NCBI GenBank assembly: GCA_016296285.1
Contig: JAEDJP010000010.1
Coordinates: 1-22,255 of the forward strand
DNA: 22,255 nucleotides
Reading direction: 5' to 3'
From: Bacilli bacterium
GTDB taxonomy: Bacteria > Bacillota_I > Bacilli_A > RFN20 > CAG-826
Positions 1 through 12,035 of this stretch are shown here, one piece after another. The translations under genes were made by a program, and so were the position numbers. The notes beneath the pieces were generated by a model that saw nothing but the letters and a program-made list of their open reading frames with translations, had not been told where the DNA came from and did not search any database. Position 1 is the first letter of the stretch, and each line of letters opens with the position of its first letter.

Positions 1-202
1 AGCGTTGGTCGTCAAAGGCGGAATCGTCGACGGCTCCGTCGTTGATGCGAAGGGAATGAAAGAAGTCAGCAAGCTCCTTGACAAGAATGGAATGCTCTCC
101 ATGTTCCTATCGTGCCTCAAGGCACCCGTCACCAAGTTCGCCGCCACCATCAAGGCCATCGCGGACAAAGAGGCCCCGGCTGACGCGCCGGCCGCCAACT
201 AA
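1..202 (+). CDS. rplJ: 50S ribosomal protein L10, C-terminal part
   Basis: Only the last 66 or so codons are in the window; the reading frame is open to the left edge, so the start lies upstream. The visible end has the L10 pattern of a GML-S-FLS-LKAPV segment followed by an alanine-rich helix that ends the protein. In the family this C-terminal helix is the platform on which L7/L12 dimers sit to form the ribosomal stalk, so the tail seen here is the L12-binding part. The gene ends in TAA, 20 nt before rplL, the normal L10-L12 arrangement. In many bacteria L10(L12) represses its own mRNA through a leader upstream of rplJ; that leader is outside the window. Identification rests on the C-terminal pattern plus the neighbouring rplL. 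Confidence 0.93.
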   Translation, partial: ALVVKGGIVDGSVVDAKGMKEVSKLLDKNGMLSMFLSCLKAPVTKFAATIKAIADKEAPADAPAAN

Positions 203-222
203 CCCATAGGAGGAAAGATACC

Positions 223-600
223 ATGGCTAAACTCACCAAAGAAGAAATCGTCGAAAGCTTGAAGGAGTACACCGTCCTCGAGCTCAACGACCTCATCAAG
301 CTCGTCGAAGAAACCTTCGGCGTCACCGCCGCTGCCGCCGTCGCGGCCGCCCCGGCTGCGGAAGAAGAAACCGCTGCCGCCAAGGGACCCACCGAGGTCT
401 CCCTCATCCTCAAGGGCATCACCGGCTCCAAGGTCGCCGTCATCAAAGCGGTCCAGGCCATCACCGGCGCTGGCCTCATGGATGCCAAGAAGCTCGTCGA
501 CGCCGCTCCCGCTCCGATCAAAGAGCACATCTCCCCGGTCGAAGCCGAAGAGCACAAGAAGACTCTCGTCGCCGCTGGCGCCGAAGTCGAAATCAAGTAA
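223..600 (+). CDS. rplL: 50S ribosomal protein L7/L12
   Basis: This 125-residue acidic protein is the mobile stalk protein that recruits and activates the translational GTPases EF-G and EF-Tu. The N-terminal dimerisation helices (about 1-33) are followed by an Ala/Glu-rich hinge (about 35-54) and the globular C-terminal domain (about 56-125), with the family pattern K-AVIKAV--ITG-GL--AK-LVD-AP. The length is usual for the family. An AGGAGG-type ribosome binding site at 209-214 lies 8 nt before the ATG. The gene directly follows rplJ and precedes a hairpin terminator and the rpoB block, so it belongs to the rplJL-rpoBC cluster. Its factor partners fusA and tuf are encoded farther along in the same window. 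The assignment is certain from sequence and position. Confidence 0.98.
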   Translation: MAKLTKEEIVESLKEYTVLELNDLIKLVEETFGVTAAAAVAAAPAAEEETAAAKGPTEVSLILKGITGSKVAVIKAVQAITGAGLMDAKKLVDAAPAPIKEHISPVEAEEHKKTLVAAGAEVEIK

Positions 601-630
601 TTCTTCCCGAATTACCACGAAAGAAGAAAA

Positions 631-674
631 CCCGCCCGAAGGACGTTCCCTTTGGGCGGGGTTCTTGCGTTTTG
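631..674 (+). terminator. Hairpin terminator or attenuator after rplL
   Basis: A 12-bp stem (631-642 with 649-660, one G-T wobble, core CCCGCCC/GGGCGGG) closes a 6-nt loop and is followed by the T-rich stretch GTTCTTGCGTTTT. The U-tract is interrupted, so termination may be partial. The next gene starts only 14 nt after the end of this stretch and no separate promoter is visible. A partial attenuator that lowers rpoBC expression relative to the stalk proteins, as known in E. coli between rplL and rpoB, is the likeliest role (inference). Confidence 0.7.
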
Positions 675-687
675 GAGGGCTGTCTGA

Positions 688-1293
688 ATGGGTCAATATT
701 TCGACAATGACGAACATTTGAAACATGAGGATTTGCGTTATTCCTTCACCCTTTTTGGGGAGGAATTCACCTTCCAAAGCGACTCAGGGGTCTTTTCCAA
801 AGATGGCCTTGACGATGGGACGCGTTTGCTGCTTGAAACCATCGGCAAGACCGATCTTGGGAGCAATATCCTGGATCTTGGGGCGGGAGTCGGACCAATC
901 GGACTAATCCTGGCTCACCTCGACCCGCATCGCCACGTCGTCCTCGCGGACGTCAACGATCGGGCCCTTGACTGCTGTCGCAAAAACGCCGCGACCCTCG
1001 GCGTCGAGCAGCAAGTCGAGATCATCCATAGCGACGTCTACCTCAACCTCGACACTACATTCTCCACAATCGTGACCAATCCACCGATTCGCGCGGGTAA
1101 AAAGGTTACGTACGCGATGTACGCGGGCGCGCTCTCGCATCTTGAAAAGGATGGGAAGCTCGTTATCGTCATCCGAAAACAACAGGGCGCCGAATCCGTT
1201 GAAGCCTATCTCAAAACCCTCTTCCCCTCCGTGGAAAAGGTGGCTCAACGCAAAGGGTTCCGCGTCCTCATCGCGAAAAAAGAAGGAGTATAA
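688..1293 (+). CDS. ybxB: RsmC-like class I SAM-dependent methyltransferase (YbxB type)
   Basis: This 201-residue protein matches the small MTS-domain methyltransferases related to E. coli RsmC, which methylates G1207 of 16S rRNA. The SAM-binding motif I is ILDLGAGVGPIGL (61-73), an acidic strand end follows at D88, and the catalytic NPPI motif of N-methyltransferases is at 131-134. It is a single-domain form, without the N-terminal pseudo-methyltransferase domain of E. coli RsmC. A GGAGG ribosome binding site at 673-677 supports the ATG at 688. It stops 1 nt before the rpoB start codon, so the two are probably translationally coupled. Bacillus subtilis has ybxB in the same place between rplL and rpoB. 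The rRNA substrate is inferred from family and synteny; the exact target base is not shown by the sequence. Confidence 0.88.
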   Translation: MGQYFDNDEHLKHEDLRYSFTLFGEEFTFQSDSGVFSKDGLDDGTRLLLETIGKTDLGSNILDLGAGVGPIGLILAHLDPHRHVVLADVNDRALDCCRKNAATLGVEQQVEIIHSDVYLNLDTTFSTIVTNPPIRAGKKVTYAMYAGALSHLEKDGKLVIVIRKQQGAESVEAYLKTLFPSVEKVAQRKGFRVLIAKKEGV

Positions 1294-1294
1294 A

Positions 1295-4200
1295 ATGCCA
1301 CAAGAAGACAACTTCATCCCCAACACCGATTACAAGAATCCCTCGGGCGAGGCTTATCCGGTTGGCGTGAATGGCCGCATCGATTTCTCCAAGATCAGCG
1401 GCAATCTCGCTCTCCCGAATTTGGTCGAAATCCAGACGGATTCTTACCAACAGTTCTTGGAGAAGGGCATCGACGAGGTTCTCGCCGACGCTTTCCCGAT
1501 CCCGAACTATAACAAAGACATGTTCGTCGAATATGTCAGCAAGCGGTTCGAGGAGCCCCGGTTCACCCCTCTTGAATGCAAGATGGGCGACCAAACTTAT
1601 TCAAGCAAGTTGAAGGCCACCCTCCGTCTCCGTTCCACCCAGACCGGCGAAATCAAGGAAGCCGAGGTTTTCATGGGCGACATCCCCTTGATGACCGATT
1701 CCGGGACGTTCATCATCAACGGCTCCGAACGCGTCATCATCTCCCAGATCGTCCGTTCCTCCGGCGCCTATTTCACGAATGAGATCGACCGCAAATCCGG
1801 CAAGAGCCTCTATAACGGCGAAGTCATCCCGAGCCGCGGAACCTGGCTCCAAGCCGAATCCGATACCCGCAGCACCCTGTTTGTCCGTCTCGACCGCCAG
1901 TTCAAGTTCCCGGCCCACATCCTCTTCATGGCTTGCGGCCTTGAGAACAAGGATCAGTTCCGCGAACTCTTCGGCGACACCGAATTCATCAACACCACCC
2001 TCGCGAAGGATCCCGAGATCACCTCGAGCGCCACGGCCTTGATGCGCATCTTCGCGAAACTCAAACCGGGCGAGCCTTCCAACCACGAAGGCCGCATCGA
2101 GTTCCTTCGCGGCCATTTCTTCGATGGAAAGCGCTATGACCTCGGTCGCCCCGGCCGTTTCAAACTCACCCAGAAACTCGGCATTTACAACCGCCTCCCT
2201 GGCTGCGTCCTCGCCGAGACCTTGACGGACGAGAATGGCGAAGTCGTGTTCCCGAAAGACTACCGTTTGACCAAGGAAGACGTCCAGAAACTTCGCGACA
2301 TGCAGTACTTCGAAAACGGAAACTGCACCACCGCGATCCCCTGCATCTCCGCGATCGATGACCACAACGTCGTCAACATCGTCAAGGTGTATGCGAAAAA
2401 GAAACTCGGCGAACGCGTCGTGAACGTCATCGGCACCGATCTCCATCTCGATGGCATCCGCCACCTCACGATTTCCGACCTCGTCGCCTTCTTCAGCTAT
2501 TACGTCAATTTGATGGATGGCATCGGCGACAACGACGATATCGACCACCTCGGCAACCGCCGCATCCGTTCCGTCGGCGAGCTGCTCGAGAACCAGTTCC
2601 GCAACGGCTTGGTCAAGATGATCAAGACCGTCCAGCAGAAGATGTCGACCTCGGATCCGACCACGGCCACCCCGCAGTCGCTCATCAATATCCGCCCGCT
2701 TTCGAGCGCCCTTCGCGAATTCTTCGCTTCTGGCCAGCTCTCGCAGTTCATGGACCAGACGAACCCCCTCGCGGAGCTCACGAACAAGCGCCGTATCTCG
2801 GCTCTTGGCCCGGGCGGCATCTCCCGCGATCGCGCTTCCATGGAAGTCCGCGACGTCCATTACACCCACTACGGCCGTATCTGCCCGATCGAATCTCCGG
2901 AAGGTCAGAACATCGGCTTGATCAACAACCTTTGCACCTACGCGAAGATCAACGAATACGGCTTCATCATGACCCCGTATCGCCAGGTCTACCACATCGG
3001 CGGGAAATCCTACGTTTCCCAATCGGAAACCAAGTACCTTTCCGCGGACGATGAACGCGGCCTCTACGTCGCCGAGGCGAACATCTCGCTTTCCGCCCCG
3101 ATCCTCCGCAAGGACATCGACCCGACCTGCACGACCAACGAGTACGTCAAGGAAATCCTCGGCGACGAAATCGTCGTCCGTCACGATGACGACAACCTCG
3201 AAGTCGATCCTTCCCTCGTCGAATTCGTCGACGTTTCCCCGAAGCAGATCGTTTCCATCGCCGCGGCTTGCATTCCGTTCCTCGCCCACGACGACGCGAC
3301 TCGTGCTCTCATGGGCGCGAACATGCAACGTCAGGCCCTCCCCTTGCTCCGTCCGTCCATCCCCTATGTCGGCACCGGCATGGAGGAAAAGATCGCGAAA
3401 GACTCCGGTCTCGCGGTCGTCGCGGAGAAGGGCGGCGAAGTCCTCTATCGCGATTCCTCGACCATCGTGATCGACGATGGCACGAACAACATCGTTTATA
3501 ACGATCTCAAGAAGGGCGCCGCTGAGCTCACCTTCGCCAAGAAGATCAAGAAGAATGACATCGTCAAGGCCGGCGACATCATGGTCGGTCTCGAAGGCGG
3601 ATGCGCGCAGGCCGAGAAGTCTGGCGTCGTCTTGATCAACGAGAAGAACCGCATCGCGGTCGATGACGGCCTCGAAACCCATTTCTACACCCCGCTTAAG
3701 AAGAACGCCGCGGATCTCCCCCACGCCCGCAAGGTCGCGGTCGGCGATCACGTCATGGAGAAGGAAGTCGTCCTCACTGCGAACGGCATGGCTTGCCAGG
3801 TCCAGGTCGAGGGCATCGTCGAATCCGTGTCCGCGAAAGAAATCACGGTCAAGGGTCGCGCCTATCACCTCCAGAAGTTCGACCGTTCCAACGGCGGAAC
3901 CTGCATCAACCAGACCCCGATCGTCAAGGTCGGCGACATCGTCAAGGATGACTCGGTCATCGCCGACGGCCCCGCCATGCGCAATGGCGAGCTCGCCCTC
4001 GGCCAGAACATCCTCATCGCTTACATGACTTGGAACGGCTTCAACTACGAAGACGCCATCATCATGTCCGAGCGCATGGTCAAGGACGATACCTTCACCT
4101 CGATTCACATCGAGAAATACGAGATCGAATGCCGCGAAAACAAAAACGGCGTCGAGCAAATCACCCGTGACATCCCGAACGTCGGCGAAGACGCGAAAGC

Positions 4201-5359
4201 CTTCCTCGACGAGCGCGGCATCATCATCCCGGGCGCCGAAGTCAAAGAAGGAGACATCCTCGTTGGCAAAGCGACCCCGAAGAGCACGGAAGATCCGGGA
4301 CCCGAGGAAAAGCTCCTCGCGGCCATCTTCAACGAGAAGCAGAAGGACAACAAGGACACCTCCTTGCGCGTCCCCCACGGCGGCACCGGCATCGTCCACG
4401 CCGTCAAGGTGTTCTCTCGCAAGAACAAGGATCCCCTCCCCGCCGGCATCACCGAGGTCGTCCGCGTCTACGTCGTCCAGAAGAGAAAGATCTCCGAAGG
4501 CGACAAGATGTCCGGCCGCCACGGCAACAAAGGCGTCATTTCCAAGATCCTCCCGGTCGAGGACATGCCCTTCCTCGCGGATGGCACCCCGATCGACATC
4601 CTTCTCTCCCCGATGGGCGTTCCTTCCCGTATGAACATCGGCCAGATTTTCGAGGTGCACTTGGGCCTTGCCTGCCGCAAGCTCAAGATGCGCGTCGCGA
4701 CCCCGGCCTTCGACGGCGTCTCGAACGAAGAAGTCTTCGACTTGATGCGCAAAGCCCACATCTCCGAAGACGGCAAGACCGTCCTCTATGATGGCCGCAC
4801 CGGCGAACCGTTCTCCGAACGCATCTCCGTCGGCGTCCAGTACATGATCAAACTCGTGCACATGGTCGACGACAAACTCCACGCCCGTGCCACGGGACCC
4901 TATGCCCTCGTCACCCAGCAGCCGCTCGGCGGCAAAGCCCAAAACGGCGGCCAGCGCTTCGGCGAAATGGAAGTCTGGGCCCTCGAAGCCTACGGCGCCG
5001 CCCACACCCTGCAGGAAATGATGACCATCAAATCCGACGATCGCGTCGGCCGCGTCCGCGCTTACGAAGCGATCATCAAGGGTCTCCCCATCCCGCGTCC
5101 CGGCATGCCCGAGGCCTTCAAAGTCTTCACGAAAGAACTCAAGGGCCTCTGCTTGGACGTCAAGCTCTTCGACAAGCAAGGCAAGACCATCGACATGGAC
5201 GAGCTTGCCAAGCAATCCTTGGTGGAAGAGCGGAAGACCAACAGCGCCATCCACAAAGACCTCGCCCCGACCATCGGCGATGTCATGATGACGTCCGTTC
5301 TCGCCGACCAAGCGGCGGAAGAGGGACTCGGCCCGGTTTCGGACCGTGTCATCGAGTAA
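1295..5359 (+). CDS. rpoB: DNA-directed RNA polymerase subunit beta
   Basis: This 1354-residue protein is the beta subunit of RNA polymerase, which forms one pincer of the DNA clamp and part of the active site. Start: the ATG at 1295 is preceded by GAAGGAG (1282-1288). The frame is open further upstream, but the RBS and the family N-terminus favour this ATG. Conserved landmarks include the lobe/protrusion, the rifampicin pocket QLSQFMDQTNPLAEL (481-495), the PIESPEGQNIGLI segment, GDKMSGRHGNKGVIS, and the C-terminal LVTQQPLGGKAQNGGQRFGE and VWALEAYGA clamp-contact motifs. Two oddities stand out. Residue 497 is Asn where E. coli has His526. Residues 706-862 contain two extra copies of a 63-residue module, making the protein longer than the Bacillus protein. 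Eighteen nt separate it from rpoC. Only one TCA and almost no TTA or CTA codons occur, showing a strong codon bias. Confidence 0.98.
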   Translation: MPQEDNFIPNTDYKNPSGEAYPVGVNGRIDFSKISGNLALPNLVEIQTDSYQQFLEKGIDEVLADAFPIPNYNKDMFVEYVSKRFEEPRFTPLECKMGDQTYSSKLKATLRLRSTQTGEIKEAEVFMGDIPLMTDSGTFIINGSERVIISQIVRSSGAYFTNEIDRKSGKSLYNGEVIPSRGTWLQAESDTRSTLFVRLDRQFKFPAHILFMACGLENKDQFRELFGDTEFINTTLAKDPEITSSATALMRIFAKLKPGEPSNHEGRIEFLRGHFFDGKRYDLGRPGRFKLTQKLGIYNRLPGCVLAETLTDENGEVVFPKDYRLTKEDVQKLRDMQYFENGNCTTAIPCISAIDDHNVVNIVKVYAKKKLGERVVNVIGTDLHLDGIRHLTISDLVAFFSYYVNLMDGIGDNDDIDHLGNRRIRSVGELLENQFRNGLVKMIKTVQQKMSTSDPTTATPQSLINIRPLSSALREFFASGQLSQFMDQTNPLAELTNKRRISALGPGGISRDRASMEVRDVHYTHYGRICPIESPEGQNIGLINNLCTYAKINEYGFIMTPYRQVYHIGGKSYVSQSETKYLSADDERGLYVAEANISLSAPILRKDIDPTCTTNEYVKEILGDEIVVRHDDDNLEVDPSLVEFVDVSPKQIVSIAAACIPFLAHDDATRALMGANMQRQALPLLRPSIPYVGTGMEEKIAKDSGLAVVAEKGGEVLYRDSSTIVIDDGTNNIVYNDLKKGAAELTFAKKIKKNDIVKAGDIMVGLEGGCAQAEKSGVVLINEKNRIAVDDGLETHFYTPLKKNAADLPHARKVAVGDHVMEKEVVLTANGMACQVQVEGIVESVSAKEITVKGRAYHLQKFDRSNGGTCINQTPIVKVGDIVKDDSVIADGPAMRNGELALGQNILIAYMTWNGFNYEDAIIMSERMVKDDTFTSIHIEKYEIECRENKNGVEQITRDIPNVGEDAKAFLDERGIIIPGAEVKEGDILVGKATPKSTEDPGPEEKLLAAIFNEKQKDNKDTSLRVPHGGTGIVHAVKVFSRKNKDPLPAGITEVVRVYVVQKRKISEGDKMSGRHGNKGVISKILPVEDMPFLADGTPIDILLSPMGVPSRMNIGQIFEVHLGLACRKLKMRVATPAFDGVSNEEVFDLMRKAHISEDGKTVLYDGRTGEPFSERISVGVQYMIKLVHMVDDKLHARATGPYALVTQQPLGGKAQNGGQRFGEMEVWALEAYGAAHTLQEMMTIKSDDRVGRVRAYEAIIKGLPIPRPGMPEAFKVFTKELKGLCLDVKLFDKQGKTIDMDELAKQSLVEERKTNSAIHKDLAPTIGDVMMTSVLADQAAEEGLGPVSDRVIE
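3434..4000 (+). repeat. Three tandem 63-residue modules inside RpoB
   Basis: Residues 714-776, 777-839 and 840-902 of RpoB form three consecutive units at exactly 63-residue spacing. Units 1 and 2 align without gaps and share about 20 identities, for example G714/G777, DDG 727-729/790-792, Y735/Y798, LKK 738-740/801-803, AA 742-743/805-806 and D755/D818. Unit 3 keeps the same phase: Gly at position 1, Ile at 11, and VGD-x-V at 40-44, in register with unit 2. Unit 3 is the canonical family segment leading into RSNGGTCINQ and ADGPAM. The DNA copies have diverged, so this is an old duplication. Confidence 0.85.
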
Positions 5360-5377
5360 GGAAAGGAGAGTGCTATC

Positions 5378-9493
<4,116 letters not shown>

Positions 9494-9502
9494 GCAAACC
9501 CG

Positions 9503-9545
9503 AAATCCGTTCCGGTTCCCCCGGGACGGATTTTTCTTTCTTTCT
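9503..9545 (+). terminator. Strong intrinsic terminator after rpoC
   Basis: A 13-bp stem (9503-9515 with 9521-9533, one T-G wobble) closes a 5-nt loop and runs into the U-rich tract TTTTTCTTTCTTTCT. This is a textbook Rho-independent terminator and closes the rplJL-ybxB-rpoBC unit. Confidence 0.93.
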
Positions 9546-9559
9546 AGGGCGCCTTGCCA

Positions 9560-9565
9560 CAAAAT
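9560..9565 (+). promoter_or_regulatory. Possible -10 element of a leaderless mRNA
   Basis: CAAAAT lies 6 nt before the ATG at 9572, the distance at which transcription would begin on the start codon itself. No -35 box and no Shine-Dalgarno sequence are convincing here. The call rests mainly on the same arrangement at 16566 and 17721. Confidence 0.3.
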
Positions 9566-9571
9566 GTAGGC

Positions 9572-11068
9572 ATGGCGAATCGTTTTCGTTCCTTGCTCCT
9601 TTTGCCCCTCTTGAGCGGGTGCGCGGGCAGAATCGGCTTCATCCCTTACGAGTTCGCGCCTCTTCGCGAAGGCTTTGACCTCCTCTCCGGGGAAGGCTTT
9701 TCGACGCCTTCTTCCTTGCAAAGTCTCGTCCATGTCGGGGAGGATGTCTCCCCCGTCTATTCCGATCTCCTGTCGGGAGAGCCCCGGTTTCGCCTCCCCT
9801 CCGTCGGGGAGCAAAAGCTGCTCGTGATTCCCGTCGATTTCTCCGATTCCCCCGGAAATCCCGACGGACCCCTCGCCCTTTCCCAAGCGTTCTTCGGGCG
9901 GGCTCAAGAAGGGGATTACCCTAGCGTCGCGGCTTATTACGACGCCTCCTCCTATTCCCGTTTCCACTTAAGCGGAAGTGTCGCCCCATCCTATTTCCGT
10001 TCCCCCTATTCCGTTTCGGAACTCGATCTCGTGCGAACCGCGAAAAAGAAGAAGGCCGTCCTTCAGGACCTTTACGAAACCGCGGTCACTTGGTATGACG
10101 CGACTTATCCAGATCGCCCCAGCGCGGAATTCCGCTCGGTCGACGCCAAGGGACGCTCGTTCTTGCCGGTCTATTTCGTTTACGATGCCCCCTTCACCCA
10201 AAAGGAAGACGGCTCCATGGATTTGACCCGCATGCTGTCCGCGACGTCCTTAAGCGATCCCGCGCCGATCTTTTGGAGTCCCCTATCCCTTTGCTTGGAC
10301 GACAAGGGAAACATCAACCCCCGTTCCCTTGTTCACGGGGTCGGCCATTTGCTCGGCTTGCCCGATCTGAACGACCCGAAGAGCCCAAGCGACCTATCCT
10401 CGCCTCTTGGGAACACGGACCCGATGGGGTCCGGCTTTGGCGACCACAACCCTTGGAGTAAGTTCCTCCTCGGGTGGATTCGGCCCCGCATCGTCACGGG
10501 GAACGCGACGATCTCCCTCCATCCCTTCGCGGATTCCGGAGACGCCGTCTTGCTTGGGCGCAACTGGAACGGCTCCCTTTACGACGAATACCTGCTCCTT
10601 GTTTACGGGACGCCCGGCGGTCTAGGACATTTCGATGCGCGGGTCGATGGGGGCGCCCTCAACGGATACGGCCTGCTCGCGTATGCCGTCGATTCCCGCC
10701 TCGGGGTCTATTCCTCTTCCACCGGCGAGCGCCTTTCCTATCTCACCCCCTCCACTGACCTCACGGGGAAAACCGTCGATTTCTATGCCTCCAACGCGGG
10801 CGGGAAGCAAGAGGGCGACGTCATTTCCGGCGAATTCCTGATCCAGCTGCTCGATGCCTCTTCCGGGTCGAAAGCCTTGGTCCCCCATTTCGTCGCGCAG
10901 GGGAAGGAATCCGATGAAGCCCGCGACGTCTATTTCCATCCCGGGATGGGGATGAACGACGATGCTTTCGAGGATTTTTCCTTCCATTCCGGGGAAGGCC
11001 TCGGCTATACCTTCAAGGTCGAAAGCGTCTCGTTGACGCAGGCCACGTTCCGCATCCGGCCCCGATGA
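9572..11068 (+). CDS. Lipoprotein of M6 metallopeptidase type, catalytic Glu missing
   Basis: This 498-residue protein starts with a short lipoprotein signal peptide (MANRFRSLLLLPLLSGC); the lipobox LLSGC puts the lipidated Cys at 17, so it should be anchored outside the membrane. The body resembles M6 (immune inhibitor A-like) peptidases: KLLVIPVDFSD at about 82-92, AAYYDASSYSRF near 120-131, then a helix reading L-V-H255-G-V-G-H259-LLGLPDLND, followed by a TDPMGSG turn (282-288) and NPW-SKFLLGW (293-302). In active members the helix is HExxH; here Glu is replaced by Gly256 (codon GGG), removing the general base, while both His ligands remain. It is therefore probably a non-catalytic binding or structural relative. 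TTG at 9554 is an alternative start, but the ATG fits the signal peptide better. No good RBS is seen. EFR1 follows after 3 nt. Confidence 0.72.
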   Translation: MANRFRSLLLLPLLSGCAGRIGFIPYEFAPLREGFDLLSGEGFSTPSSLQSLVHVGEDVSPVYSDLLSGEPRFRLPSVGEQKLLVIPVDFSDSPGNPDGPLALSQAFFGRAQEGDYPSVAAYYDASSYSRFHLSGSVAPSYFRSPYSVSELDLVRTAKKKKAVLQDLYETAVTWYDATYPDRPSAEFRSVDAKGRSFLPVYFVYDAPFTQKEDGSMDLTRMLSATSLSDPAPIFWSPLSLCLDDKGNINPRSLVHGVGHLLGLPDLNDPKSPSDLSSPLGNTDPMGSGFGDHNPWSKFLLGWIRPRIVTGNATISLHPFADSGDAVLLGRNWNGSLYDEYLLLVYGTPGGLGHFDARVDGGALNGYGLLAYAVDSRLGVYSSSTGERLSYLTPSTDLTGKTVDFYASNAGGKQEGDVISGEFLIQLLDASSGSKALVPHFVAQGKESDEARDVYFHPGMGMNDDAFEDFSFHSGEGLGYTFKVESVSLTQATFRIRPR

Positions 11069-11071
11069 ACC

Positions 11072-11980
11072 ATGCGTTGCCTATTGCTCTATTTCACGGG
11101 AACCTTCCATACCCGTTTCCTCACGGAGAAAGTTTCCGCCGCCCTCAAGGAAAAGGGCTTTGACGTTGAATGCGTGGAGATCTCGCCCAACAAGATCGAA
11201 ACGTTTGACGCCCGCGGCTACGACCTTGTCGGCCTAGGCTATCCCATCTATGCCTTCAACGCCCCCAAGCCGTTTTTGTCTTTCGTCCGCAAGGCTCGTT
11301 TTGCGCCCGGTCAGAACGTCTTTTTCTACAAGGACAGCGGGGAACCTTGGTTTTGGAACGACGCCTCGAGCCTCGGGCTCATCCATTCCCTGAAACGCAA
11401 GAAAGCCCGCATCCTCGGGGAATACCATTTTCTCTTCCCTTACAACATCCATTTCCGGTTCGAGGACGATATCGTGCGGAAACTGCTCGCGATCGATCGC
11501 AAGCTTTTGTCCATCATGATTGAGGACCTTTCGAAAGGGAAACCGAAGAAGATTCGAATCCCGTTTATGGCCCGCCTGGCCCATTATCTTTTACGCGTTC
11601 AGTTTCTAGGGGGTTTCGTCAATTCGTTTTTCTATCGGGTCGACAAAGGCCGTTGCATCTCTTGCGAGGCCTGCGTCTCGCTTTGCCCCATGGGGAACAT
11701 CTCCCTCGACAAGAAGGGGCACATCCGTTTCGGCCATCGCTGCGTCATGTGCATGCGTTGCTCGTTCCTTTGCCCGAAAGACGCCATTCGCATCGGGATG
11801 CTCGACTCCTGGCGCGTCAACGGGGCCTATCCCTTGACTCAACTCGAGAAAGAAGAAGCGCAACCCGGGACCTTGAAAGAGGTCAAGAAAGGGTTTTTCC
11901 GCGATCACGAGAGGTGGATTAAGGACGTTGAAAAGCGCTATGCCGAGACCGTCCAAAATCCGGGCTACCCCTCCCTTTGA
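11072..11980 (+). CDS. EFR1-type flavodoxin/ferredoxin fusion protein
   Basis: This 302-residue cytoplasmic protein joins an N-terminal flavodoxin-like fold to a C-terminal pair of [4Fe-4S] clusters, the layout of the EFR1 ferredoxin family. The N-terminus has LLYFTGTFHTRFL (FMN phosphate-loop type) and a GLGYPIYAFNAP segment near 53-65. The clusters are C195-xx-C198-xx-C201-xxx-C205-P and C224-xx-C227-xx-C230-xxx-C234-P, all eight Cys present. Such proteins are thought to move electrons between flavin and ferredoxin-type partners in anaerobes; the specific partner is unknown. The ATG is 3 nt after the stop of the M6-like gene, without a clear RBS, suggesting translational coupling. A role linked to that lipoprotein is not evident from sequence. 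The gene implies an anaerobic lifestyle. Confidence 0.85.
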   Translation: MRCLLLYFTGTFHTRFLTEKVSAALKEKGFDVECVEISPNKIETFDARGYDLVGLGYPIYAFNAPKPFLSFVRKARFAPGQNVFFYKDSGEPWFWNDASSLGLIHSLKRKKARILGEYHFLFPYNIHFRFEDDIVRKLLAIDRKLLSIMIEDLSKGKPKKIRIPFMARLAHYLLRVQFLGGFVNSFFYRVDKGRCISCEACVSLCPMGNISLDKKGHIRFGHRCVMCMRCSFLCPKDAIRIGMLDSWRVNGAYPLTQLEKEEAQPGTLKEVKKGFFRDHERWIKDVEKRYAETVQNPGYPSL

Positions 11981-11999
11981 CACATCGGGTTCCGTGTGT
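11980..11999 (+). other. Short hairpin after the EFR1 gene
   Basis: ACACA (11980-11984) and CGG (11986-11988) pair with CCG (11992-11994) and TGTGT (11995-11999), with one bulged T and a 3-nt loop. No U-tract follows, so it is a weak terminator at best, but it is the only candidate stop signal before the str promoter. Confidence 0.3.
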
Positions 12000-12035
12000 T
12001 GCCAAAAAGATTCCGTTCATCTTTTGCAAAACGTA

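Noticed and set aside
1142..1294. A longer N-terminus for rpoB starting inside ybxB.
   Set aside because: The extra 51 residues overlap the methyltransferase in another frame, have no RBS and do not resemble RpoB; the ATG at 1295 has a good RBS.
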